From positions 67,453,659 to 67,517,658 of the forward strand of contig CM022949.1 in NCBI GenBank assembly GCA_012931725.1: 64,000 bases of DNA, read 5' to 3'. This DNA comes from Litsea cubeba (Eukaryota > Streptophyta > Magnoliopsida > Laurales > Lauraceae). The stretch's first letter is position 1, and every line of letters starts with the position of its first letter. The position numbers were made by a program, and so were the translations under genes. Positions 12,035-21,441 of this stretch are shown here, piece after piece. The notes beneath the pieces were generated by a model. The model made no database searches and was not told the origin of the DNA. It saw only the letters and a list, made by a program, of their open reading frames with translations.

Positions 12035-12507
12035 TGAATCAATTTATTACATCATATGCTGGTATTGAGACCATAAAACTAACAGACGTAAGTTTCTATC
12101 TTTTTAATTTAATGATTGGGGAGTGGGGGATTATGGGAGGGTTAAGCAAATCAAAGTGAACACGATATATTACTTTATTTTCAAATAATTTTGTGAACCA
12201 TTGATTCTGATCAAGACTTGATTACCGGAAATATAGGAATTGAATGTGCAGTGTTGTGCACGTGCCATGAATCATGATCCATGCATTCTTTCATTAGGAA
12301 CATTTTTAATCTCTCACATTGATTTGATTAGTTGGCATGTAATTCATTCGAAATAAGTATTTCATGCTGGTAAAAGAGCTTCATGTTTTTGTATAGGTTG
12401 TCATGCTCCTCGGAATCTCAAGATTTTTATGGTTATGGATCCTTAATATATTCTTTTTCTACTTTCTATCCATTGCATTCCATGATGTCTCTGCTATTTA
12501 AGTGTTA
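11964..12507. repeat. 544-bp direct repeat, copy 1
   Basis: This segment comprises the last ~71 bp of the gypsy A2 LTR, the last ~50 bp of a copia X LTR and about 420 bp of host intron. It recurs at 14327-14870 at the same length with roughly ten single-base differences by eye. It lies immediately left of the copia X LTR at 12510. Confidence 0.9.
12035..12084 (-). repeat. Terminal remnant of copia X LTR
   Basis: The final ~50 bp of the copia LTR, ending CCATAAAACTAACA, match 14276-14325. The remnant lies between the A2 LTR and the host bases GAC followed by gtaagt. Confidence 0.75.
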
Positions 12508-12509
12508 AA

Positions 12510-14325
12510 TGTTGGAAATAGGGTGGGCCTCTAGGATAGGTTTCAAAAACTTTTGACCCACTTGACGCAGGGATCAACTATCCAGAAGGCTATAAAACCC
12601 AGTCCAAGATCTATGTCCTCAATCTCAGCTATCATGATCAGTAAATACAATCTATCTAGAAGATAGAAACTACAACTAATAAGCATCCATAATAATCTAC
12701 AACATGCAAGGAAATGGATTATACCTTTGGAGCTCGGTTGTGCTCTAATGGAGAAGTTGCGTCTTTCTTTGATGATGAAACGCTTTCACTAATTAAATAG
12801 GGATCTCTAAGACCTCTTGATCTTCCACGCTATGACCCGTATCAGATTCTCCTTTTTCTCAAAAAGATGGTGGGATCTCCAAGAGAAAACTATTAGGAAC
12901 TCTAGGGAGGAACTAGAAAGGGAACTAGAAGAAGGAAAGAAGAAGGAACTCGTACAACACTTGCACTAGGGAGGGCTGGGCGTGAATCCCTATGTATGGA
13001 GCATGCATGGGACGTCCAGCCCTCCTCTCCTCTATTTATTGCTTTTGCAAGCCCCACTTACTAATTTCCATTAGAAGTCTTACTTTCAAAAATTAGTAAC
13101 TATCTCTTCTCAATTAAAATAGAATTCTTACTTCCATTAATTAATTAGTAACTTACCATATCATAATTAGAAGTCTCACTTCAAATATGATTAGTAATTT
13201 TCTAATTCCTTTCTAATTAAAATAGAAGTCTCACTTCTACTAAAATTAGTAAGTCTACTATTTCACTATTAGAAGTCTCACTTCAAATAGAAATAGTAAC
13301 TTTCCTTTTAGAGTTCAACTAGAATTAGATACTTTCTAATAATTGGGCTAGTGTGGGGACCACTAGAGATTCCTTAGAAAGCTGGCTTCAACTGGGACAC
13401 GCGATCCCACATCTCATGTGTAATTCGGGCCCACAGTTAATTGCAAATAACTCCACTATATAAATGCAATTGAACTCCAGTCTTAGGAATATTACATAGA
13501 AGACCCTAAACTTCCACATTACCACAAGTAGACCTCTCTATCAATATCCATGGATCAATTGGACCTGTCCTCCAAACTAGATCCATATCTTATTATCCTT
13601 GAGCCCCAATTAATTATAATGATCATAGGTACATTTCCAATTAACTCTTAATCGGAATGGGTGCGCACTTACCAATGATAAATCCATTAATTGGCACAAG
13701 GGGATATTAGAGATAGATTCCATCTTAACTATTGAATGTTCCCACAGTTTTACTGCCACGTATCCAAATCACCGACGTGTTGACCTACAGTTGGCCTCAC
13801 TCATAGGTGACTCAAAGCAAATGAATAGATAGAAACTTGAGTTCATTAATGTCTCAGGATTGAGAGCCTATTGCTAGGGAATTATGAGAGCAGACCTTAA
13901 AGTAAAGACAGTATTTATATGGTGCTTCTCATGGTCCTTCAATACATCCAATGTACCAGCACTATGATCCAGAATCTTCCATTCTGATGATCGAGACAAA
14001 TCACACTATCTCATAGTGATCAAAGTGCTGCAACCTTGTCAGTATGAGATGTCCAGTCTCATCACTGGTTGTGAAGGTATTTAAGTATAAGATTTTGTCA
14101 CACATGTCTCCCGTATGTGGATCTCATCCATACACATGTGTTACATCTAATATACTTGTGGACTCAGATTCATCTCATGAACCATCATGTCATTCGTATT
14201 GGTTATGTGCAAGTATATAATAAATTACCATTCATCTCATGAAAAGTAAGCATGAATATATGAATAAATAAAGAATTTAATCAATTTATTATATCATCTA
14301 CTGGATTGAGTCCATAAAACTAACA
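12510..14325 (-). repeat. Solo-type LTR of copia X
   Basis: This 1816-bp segment starts TGTTGGAAAT and ends AAAACTAACA (plus-strand reading) and has no coding region. Its left part matches 8569-8980 and its right end matches 12035-12084. There is no internal region or second LTR attached, and the five bases on each side (TTAAA and ATTAT) do not match, so a simple solo LTR with target duplication is not seen. Instead it is bracketed by the 544-bp direct repeats. Confidence 0.75.
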
Positions 14326-14326
14326 A

Positions 14327-14870
14327 TTATGGCAGGTTGGGACTTCATGTAACTTTTTGGATCTTGAAGAGGCAAAGTGACATTTTTGGTGTCAACATGA
14401 ATCAATTTATTACATCATATGCTGGTATTGAGACCATAAAACTAACAGACGTAAGTTTCTATCTTTTTAATTTAATGATTGGGGAGTGGGGGATTATGGG
14501 AGGGTTAAGCAAATCAAAGTGAACACGATATATTACTTTATTTTCAAATAATTTTGTGAACCATTGATTCTGATCAAGACTTGATTACCGGAAATATAGG
14601 AATTGAATGTGCAGTGTTGTGCACGTGCCATGAATCATGATCCATGCCTTCTTTCATTATGAACATTTTTAATCTCTCACATTGATTTGATTAGTTGGCA
14701 TGTAATTCATTCAAAATAAGTATTTCATGCTGGTAAAAGAGCTTCATGTTTTTATATAGGTTGTCATGCTCCTCGGAATCTCAAGATTTTTATGGTTATG
14801 AATCCTTAATATATTCTTTTTCTACTTTCTATCCATTGCACTCCATGATGTCTCTGTTATTTAAGTGTTA
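14327..14870. repeat. 544-bp direct repeat, copy 2
   Basis: It matches 11964-12507 (gypsy LTR end, copia X LTR end, host intron) and is followed by unique host sequence leading to the AHA1-like exons. Copy 2 therefore has the natural right flank. Confidence 0.9.
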
Positions 14871-14946
14871 GACACTTAAACAAGAGCATTGCTTTTAGCT
14901 TCAGTCTAGAGGTTTGGCTGATGATAATTTGTGGAATTTTAAGCAG
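14448..14946 (+). other. Likely end of a disrupted exon (GAC) and following intron of the AHA1-like gene
   Basis: GAC at 14448-14450 is followed by GTAAGT, a consensus donor, and the next AHA1-like exon starts at 14947 after GCAG with matching phase. Related proteins have Asp-Ala-Phe at this point, so GAC could be the last codon of the preceding exon. The copia X LTR end sits directly in front of it. The rest of the interval has no coding sequence. Confidence 0.5.
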
Positions 14947-15875
14947 GCTTTCTTGGTAATTGTGCTGAACAAGAAACGTGTTGGCTACACATATGAATTG
15001 ACCTTAAAGTTCCAAGGCAAGTTAGAGTTGCCCATGTGGGTTATGTATTAGAAAAAGTGAATGTTTATGTGCAGTAAGTAAAATCATATGACATTTGAAT
15101 ATAATTGAAATAGGGGAATGGCTTGTTAAAGAGGAGAGCAAGACGATCGAAGGCCACATTGATATCTCGGAGTTTTCATTTGGTGAATTAGAAGACCTGC
15201 AGGCATGTGCTGTAATGTATTTGAATATTTATGCACACTAGACTGAAGTAGGGATGATAACAATGGTGAAGACGGTTATGGTGTTAAGTTAAGAATTATA
15301 TTTAACAAGAACTAGAGAAAGAAGAGAGTGTTCATGTGGTATATTTGGGTTGTGATGCCGTAGAATGGAAGTGCTCTAAATTTGAGAATGGGTGTGAACT
15401 GTGAAGAGACTGTAGTTAGAGACAACTGCAGGCTACTGGTTTCTAATTTTCAAGAACTTGCCAAGTGCATGGAAAATTGGGGTTCCTTTTCTCACCCTAG
15501 AGTGATGATTCAATTTACCATCTACAGAAGGATTGGTTATTATAGTGCCTTTGGAATTGCAGAATAGTGCTTTGCTCATGGTTGTAATTTCTTTGTTGAG
15601 TTTATGCAATTATGCAAATTTAAAACGTGTGTTAATTGGCATTCGTAGAAATCTTGCATTCTTGATGAAAAGCAAATAAACTGCATTCAAACCTCTTTAT
15701 TTGTAGCTTTTTAGAGATGAAACATCCCTGAATGCCTATTTGCCCTGTTTTGTAGATGGAAGTGCAACTCAGCAAGGGGAAGGATCTCAAGGTGGCAGAT
15801 AACCAGCAAATTAACAAAGATCTTTGGACTGCAGTAGTAAATGTTGGATATGATAGGATTAGAAGTTGGAACTGA
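14947..15875 (+). pseudogene. AHA1-type Hsp90 co-chaperone N-domain gene, 5'-truncated remnant
   Basis: Three exon-like pieces read in consistent phase: 14947-15016 (includes NKKRVGYTYELTLKFQ), 15114-15202 (GEWLVKEESKTIEGHID, then FSFGELEDLQ) and 15756-15875 (MEVQLSKGKDLKVADNQQ, stop at 15873). This is the pattern of the activator-of-Hsp90-ATPase N-terminal domain, most like the small plant AHA1-domain proteins. Such proteins bind the Hsp90 middle domain and stimulate ATP hydrolysis. Both internal introns have GC donors (GCAAGT, GCATGT) and AG acceptors. The upstream exons are missing: the copia/gypsy cluster lies where they should be. The C-terminal part after Gln-Gln looks diverged and ends early. 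I treat it as a remnant, since no start is visible. The family call rests on recognition, not a search. Confidence 0.65.
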
Positions 15876-16276
15876 AGGTTAGTCCATGGGCAGCACTAGT
15901 AATTTTAATTGCTCAGTTGATATTTTCTTGTATCTTTCTTATTATTCATTAGGGATATAATTTGGTTCCCCAAACTTCATCTGCATGCCCACCCAAATAG
16001 AAGTGAAATTTTGATTGGACATGTACAAGTTTGACTTGCCATCTAGCATTGAGTCCATCCTTCTCCAGCATTGAGAAATCCCTTAAAAGTAGACCCAACT
16101 AGCTAGAAGAAAATATGACTGGCCAAATTCTTTTGTACGGTGTAGTCATGTTTGCAGTAGTAGCTGAGAGAATTTCCATTCTTTTATTCGATCATTGTTT
16201 TGGGTGTGCTTCTTTGTACCTCAAATCCCATCTTCCCTAAAAAAAAAAAAGACCGCCCAAAACCAGAACACAGACC
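15876..16276. other. Gene-free stretch between AHA1-like remnant and plastid-protein gene
   Basis: AT-rich DNA with no coding signal; an A12 run lies at about 16240-16251. It should contain the promoter and 5' UTR of the next gene, but I could not pick out a clear TATA box. Confidence 0.5.
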
Positions 16277-16861
16277 ATGGCATGTATAAGCAGCAGCAGC
16301 AGCAGCTTGTGCAGCCATAGAGCCCAAGCCCACCTCAAACTCTTCTGCCTCCACCAACACCCCTCAACTGTTACTGCTCTTTCTTCTTCTTCACTAAGAT
16401 CAACTTCCACCATTGTTCGAGCTAGAAGGGCTTCATCATGCACAAGTAAGCTTGAGAACCGGACCAAGAAGGGTGGAGGCCTCACCACAAGACAAGACCC
16501 AGACCAAGAGGAGCAGCAGCAGTTAGAAGATTTGGTAGAAGAAGTGGATGATGGGTATGTGTTGCCTGACCTTCCAGGAGTCGAGCAAGATTTCTGGGAG
16601 GGGACGCAGTGGGATGCTTTTGGGTTCTCTGTTCAGTATCAATGGGCTTTTGGGATTGGGTTTGCACTGATTGCTTGTGGGATTGTTGTAGCAGCTTACA
16701 ATGAAGGTGCCACTGATTTCAAGCAGACCCGTCTACAAGGAGTCAATTCAATCAAGGGAGTTTGTTGGAGGAATCGGATGCTTCCAGTTCTGATGTTTTT
16801 TAGGGCAACCCAACTGAAGAGGCACCCAGTTTGGACTAGTTCTTGTACTACTCTTTTATGA
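16277..16861 (+). CDS. Plastid-targeted one-helix membrane protein, 3' end frameshifted (possible pseudogene)
   Basis: The 194-residue ORF starts with a Ser-rich, hydroxylated, basic N-terminus typical of a chloroplast transit peptide (residues 1 to about 50). An acidic Gln/Glu segment follows, then the motif YVLPDLPGVEQDFWEG, the sequence WDAFGFSVQYQWAFG, and one membrane helix at about residues 122-140 (GIGFALIACGIVVAAYN). I recognise this as a conserved plant plastid protein of unknown function, not a named one. After GATDFKQ (about 16727) the frame departs from what the family has: another frame continues with VYKESIQSREF, a second shift follows near 16765, and a TAG falls near 16808 before NPTEEAPSLD. 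So the last ~30 residues of the open frame are probably not native. No intron is needed. Confidence 0.6.
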   Translation: MACISSSSSSLCSHRAQAHLKLFCLHQHPSTVTALSSSSLRSTSTIVRARRASSCTSKLENRTKKGGGLTTRQDPDQEEQQQLEDLVEEVDDGYVLPDLPGVEQDFWEGTQWDAFGFSVQYQWAFGIGFALIACGIVVAAYNEGATDFKQTRLQGVNSIKGVCWRNRMLPVLMFFRATQLKRHPVWTSSCTTLL

Positions 16862-17069
16862 TCACTTCTTATTTCTTTCTTGCTTTGGTACTTGTCTCTT
16901 AGATAAACTTATATTATTATACGGCAAGTTGCTTGTTTTTTTTTCAGTGTTCTTCTTTGTCAATGCGATTGTTATTGTTTTTGTATTTATTTAAGTTGTG
17001 GTGAGGATTGGTTGATCATGAAGATTTTGGCAGATATTTCTGTGCTTCATGTGGGCTGATATTTGTCAA
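16862..17069. other. 3' flank of plastid-protein gene
   Basis: T-rich sequence with no coding signal, presumably the 3' UTR and intergenic DNA up to the CACTA-like element. Confidence 0.4.
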
Positions 17070-17174
17070 AAAAAAATATTGTCTTTTGTGGCCGCCGCTA
17101 AAAATAATATATTTTTTTTAAATTACTGGTCACATGGCCGCCGCTACAAAAAAATTGGTTTTTACCGACATTCA
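17070..17174. mobile_element. Left part of a small CACTA-like element, split by gypsy B
   Basis: Two copies of the subterminal motif GGCCGCCGCTA (17091 and 17134) lie just left of gypsy B. The same motif, inverted, lies near the right terminal repeat at 49461-49474. The left terminal repeat itself is degenerate here, so its outer boundary is a guess. The last five bases, ATTCA (17170-17174), are the target duplication of gypsy B. Confidence 0.5.
17170..17174. repeat. Target-site duplication of gypsy B, left copy
   Basis: ATTCA, identical to 49266-49270. Confidence 0.85.
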
Positions 17175-18793
17175 TGTTGACACCAAAAATGTCACTTTGC
17201 TTCTTCAAGATCCAGAAAACTGCATGAAGTCGCAACCTGCCATAAATAGGCAATGCTACTTCCAAAAAATCAAATCTTGTCAGAATCAAACAAAAACTGC
17301 AAGATCCTTCAAGACAGTCAAAAGAGGAGTACACAAGAAGTTTCGGGCCATTTCAAAATCATTTGGCCTAACTTCGCTTCTCCGGCAGCTGAAAAGGAGC
17401 TCCCGGCGGCGAAAGCATCGGAGACACCAAATCTTCGATCAAAGCCGATGGATGGTCTCAAAATACATCCAAAAGGCTCTACGTCAAGTTCCGAGTCAAA
17501 CCGACAACGTTTGACCCTACATCAACCCTCGAACAGCTAAATCAAGCCTCTCGGCGGCGAGAACCACCGAGGCCATCACTCATCAGATAGAGTACATGGA
17601 CGGCTTCAAAATGCTTACAAAGGGCTACACGTCAAATTTCAGGTCATTTCGACAACATTTGACCATACTTTGACGCTCGGAAGCCAAATCAGGCCTCTCG
17701 CCGGCGAAGCTCCCCGGGACCATGGTTTCCAAGACAGAGCCTATGGATTATCTTAAAATAACTCCAATAGGTTCCCTGTCAAATTTCAAGTCAATCAGAC
17801 ATCGGTTGACCGCACATCAAGCCGCGACATCTTCATCGCAACAAAAGCAAATCTACAGGTGATAGGACCCCAAACGGCTTCAAACTCAAACAAAAGCCTA
17901 TGGTTGGTCTTATTTATTGCTCAACAGGCTTCATCCCAAATTTCAGGTCATCCCGACATCGTTTGACCCAGTTTCAGCTTCTGACGGAAAATCGGCAGCT
18001 CTGCGCGACAAAGTCTTCGGCTTTCTCAGAAAATTGGAAACTTTGCAAAACAAAATGCAAGGATTCTCATCAGGTTTTCTACAGGGAAATCAGGCCAGTA
18101 AATGATAAAAAATGCCAAGGAAAAATATAGAAGAAAAAGAATAAAAAAACAGCAAAAACGAACACAAAACGGGACAAAAGGGGGGAAAACCCCCCTAGGG
18201 TCGCAGGCGACCCTGGAGCCCGAGATCGCCGGGAGGGCCCCAGAAACCTCGTTTTTCGCCTTTTCTTCGCTATTTGAAGCGTCTGACCTCTAGTATTTTC
18301 CAAAATTCATACTTTTGAGACACCAAATCCTCTGACATCCATCAAAATCACGGGTCAATCATCAAGAGTATCGAAATCAACATTGATCGCCAACCGGTCA
18401 ACCAAAAAAAAGTGTGCTTTCTACCCGACCGATCGAGAAATCGACAGGACAGATGGCACCGACCCGCTGTTGGCAACCAACACCTGAAGTTACATGGTCA
18501 TCCGATGTCGATCTACATGAAGATCCATCGATGATCATGGACAGAAGAATCCCAAAAGACGCGGCACGGCCCGCGACTCTTCAACTGCTCGGCGACCACT
18601 TAAATGCGATTAATTGACTATCTTTATTGCAGTCATTAATCCATTTCTTTGGACGGTCCAATCAGAAGCAAGCATCCGGGAGTTACAAGTCAAGAGATTC
18701 ATGACATTTAAACCATGAAACTCCTCCCATCATGGCGATTAAAGGCGATTAAATGCCCTTAATCTCCTCCGGCCAATCAGAAGCTAAGAAAAA

Positions 18794-18830
18794 GGAGTTA
18801 CAAAATAAAGGAATTAAATCCTGTAACTCC
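18794..18830. promoter_or_regulatory. Inverted repeat in U3, upstream of TATA box
   Basis: GGAGTTACA (18794-18802) and TGTAACTCC (18822-18830) can form a 9-bp stem about 65-100 bases before the TATA box. The arrangement is kept in the 3' LTR of B. It might be a protein-binding or regulatory site; no function is known to me. Confidence 0.4.
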
Positions 18831-18894
18831 TCCCATTATGCGTCTTAATGACAATAAAAGCCTATAAACCCTCCTAAATGGCTAACAAAAAGCC

Positions 18895-18902
18895 TATAAA
18901 TA
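18895..18902 (+). promoter_or_regulatory. TATA box of gypsy B 5' LTR
   Basis: CCTATAAATAGGAGAGCACT, with the same block in all four LTR copies (38732-38739 in the 3' LTR). The conserved core and flanks suggest the LTR promoter, with R starting about 30 bases downstream. Confidence 0.65.
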
Positions 18903-19651
18903 GGAGAGCACTCCAAGAAGAAAACACACAACAGTCTGCAGAAAATCCGGAAACTCAGACAGAAAAAGGCATCAGAAATCTAAGAGAAAGAAAGAGAGAT
19001 AACTCTGCGGAAGTTCTACACCAACCACCGCTACAAGGTGACAAAAGTCCCTTGGGGGTACCCCCCACCAAGGTCCTTGCCTTCTCGTTTTGCCTCCAAT
19101 GGCTTAGACGTGGCTTTTCAGCCCGTCTACTTGGCTTTTTATTGGACATAGGACCTCATCTTGGTCTTTGTCCTCTAAAAACCTGAGGTTATAGCCCAGC
19201 CAAGCGAATCAATAGCATCCTCTGTTCTCATCTGCATGGATGATGGCGAAGTCCACATATGGCTTGCGACCGTCAATCTGAACGGGTCCCCCACAATCTC
19301 CTGAGAAGTTAGATCCTTCTTTTCTTGCTTTTCATTGTAGTTTGTATTTTTTCAAAAGAGACAAAAATCACAACTCTTGTCTTTCATTATTTATAAGGAT
19401 TGTAAATCGGCTATAAACGCCAAAATCGGCTATAAACGCCAAAAATCGGCTATAAATGCCAAAAAATCGCCTTTCACGGCAAATCAAGAAAATGTCTCTT
19501 TTCTTAAATATATGTGCAATGGAAAACTTGAAAGAAGTTGATTTCCTTTTTCCTTACAAAGGTTGATCTCCAGATCACCACTTGCAATTCCAAGTAAAAT
19601 AGAAAATCTGGCACACCCACACAAAAGAAATGTTGATACAGGCCTCTACCA

Positions 19652-19676
19652 CCCCCCCCCCCCCCCCCCCCCCCCC
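19652..19676. repeat. Homopolymer run of 25 C
   Basis: The run lies in the U5 end of the gypsy B 5' LTR. The 3' LTR has only interrupted runs of seven and six C at about 49166-49181, and copies A and A2 have shorter G runs. The exact length may be a sequencing or assembly artefact. Confidence 0.8.
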
Positions 19677-19770
19677 GCCCCCCGGTTACGAAAGGGTCGG
19701 ACCCAAACAGACTCCCACGTCCGCCAACCTCGGTAGAACCGAGCGAGCAGAATGCGCTAGTCCATCAAGC

Positions 19771-19788
19771 TAGCACACCCGGTGGGAC
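19771..19788 (+). other. Primer-binding region of gypsy B (mutated)
   Basis: TAGCACACCCGGTGGGAC lies three bases inside the LTR. Copy A has TGG at the start, the form expected for a tRNA complement, so B carries a change in the priming site. The tRNA is unidentified. Confidence 0.5.
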
Positions 19789-21441
19789 TCGTTCATTTGA
19801 GAACACGATGCTAGAAATGAAATATTTGCATATCATATCTATTGCCCTATGCTTATACTTCTTTTCATGATTCCTTGGCTACTTTCTAATTGGTGGCATA
19901 TGTTGGATTCCGTATCTAAAAAAAATGAGATGAGATTTTTTGGAAATTTCTAATTCTTTGAATTTATTTCCACTCTTTCTCTTTTCAACAAAAAAAAATT
20001 GGATTTTTGGATTCAAAATTGAGAAACATTGATCCCTTCCTATCGTTCATCGTGCTTACAGAAATGTTGAGCCTGTTCGACTAAGGTTTTGGGCCATCGT
20101 TTCTCTCTGATGAGTTCATTAAAAAAAAACAAAAAAAAAAACAAAAAATCGGATTTTTCATTTTGGATTCAAAATTGAGGAACCTTGATCCTTTCCTATC
20201 GTTCATCGTGCTTGCGAAAATGTTGAGCCTGTTCGACTAAGGTTTTGGGCCATCGTTTCTCTTCGATGAGTTCATTAGACAAAAAAAAACAAAAAAAAAA
20301 TAAAAAAAATCAGATTTTTCATTTTGGATTCAAAATTGAGAAACCTTGATCCTTTCCTATCGTTCATCGTGCTTGCAGAAATGTTGAGCCTGTTTGACTA
20401 AGGTTTTGGGCCATCGTTTCTCTTTGATGAGTTCATTAAAGATCTAAATATATATATATATATATAAAAGAAGACATAGAACACTAAGGTTAAACCAACT
20501 GTGTTCTTTGATCATGGTTGATTCAAGAAAAGCCTTGTCCAGAGTGTGGAGACAGCTTGACTGTTCTAGGCAAGGGTCCTGCAAACAGGTTCATTAAGTA
20601 ATCCTACCCTTACATGGGGGCAATTCTATCAATCGAGATTTCATAAGACCGGGTTAGGAGGCCTATGTGTACTCTCTCATCTTTTAAATAAGTTTTTTTC
20701 AAAATAAAAATAAAAGATAAAATTTTTTTAAAAAAAATCTTAAAAAAAATAATAAAAAAATAAAAAAAAGATTTTTAAAAAAAAAGATTTTTTTCAAAAA
20801 AAAAATCTTCTAAAAAAAAAACTTCCGTCATTTTGAGTTCAGATTAGAGAAATTTTGGTCTTCTCCTTTCTAAGCACTGGCGCTCGCGGAAATCGCTGAG
20901 CCCGTGTTCAGATTGGAGTGCCTTTTGCTCTATTTGATGAACCCGATCTTGGCCTTTCAGAAAAAAAAAAACTCGTCATTTTTGGATTCAGATCCGAGAA
21001 ATTATGGTTCATTTCCTTCTGAGTACTGGCACTTGCGGAAATCGCTGAGACCGTATTTAGATCGGAATACCATCTACTTTCTTTGATGAATCCAATCTCG
21101 ACCTTTCAAAACAGAGAATCATCTCAAAACATTTGTGTCTAGCGGTACTAGTACGCCCTTTCAGGATCTACTGTATTCGCGACCGGCACATTTGTAACTC
21201 CAACTTTATATTCTTCTTACCTCGAGCAAGCTCTGCTTCTCGATAAGTCGAATTTAAGTTCACAATTGCTTCTAGCAGTCACTGGGACGCCCATTCTCCA
21301 TACCTGCGATCAGAACAATTGCACCCTCTATGGCTTTCTGCCTTCTTCATATTGCTTGGGTCATCTTCCTCGAACAATTTGAAAAGACAAAACCATAGAA
21401 CTTCCCATTTATGATCATTATATTCTTGTGATTACTAATGG
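19789..21441 (+). repeat. Gypsy B leader with ~130-bp tandem repeats
   Basis: The leader has no coding sequence. Three similar units lie at about 19985-20450 (GCTTGCAGAAATGTTGAGCC then GATGAGTTCATTAAA), followed by a TA dinucleotide run (20450-20466), an A-rich block at 20690-20820, and two diverged units at about 20820-21100. It is the mirror image of 3640-4840 in copy A. Confidence 0.75.

Larger units (their letters stand above)
17175..19767 (+). repeat. 5' LTR of gypsy B
   Basis: 2593 bp from TGTTGACACC to AGTCCATCA. The right end is defined by the position where the 3' LTR meets its target duplication. Compared with the 3' LTR, this copy has about 75 bp more near 17310-17385, three rather than four ~19-bp AATCGGCTATAAA units at about 19405-19470, and a 25-base C run at 19652-19676. 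Confidence 0.9.

Noticed and set aside
12036..12159. Repeated small ORF (also 14337-14522) as a duplicated gene
   Set aside because: It spans the gypsy LTR end, copia LTR end and intron start; it is duplicated only as part of the 544-bp segment.
12510..14325. Possible complete TRIM or other small element instead of a solo LTR
   Set aside because: It aligns with the truncated LTR at 8569-8980, which has a primer-binding site next to it, so it is an LTR; no internal domain is present.
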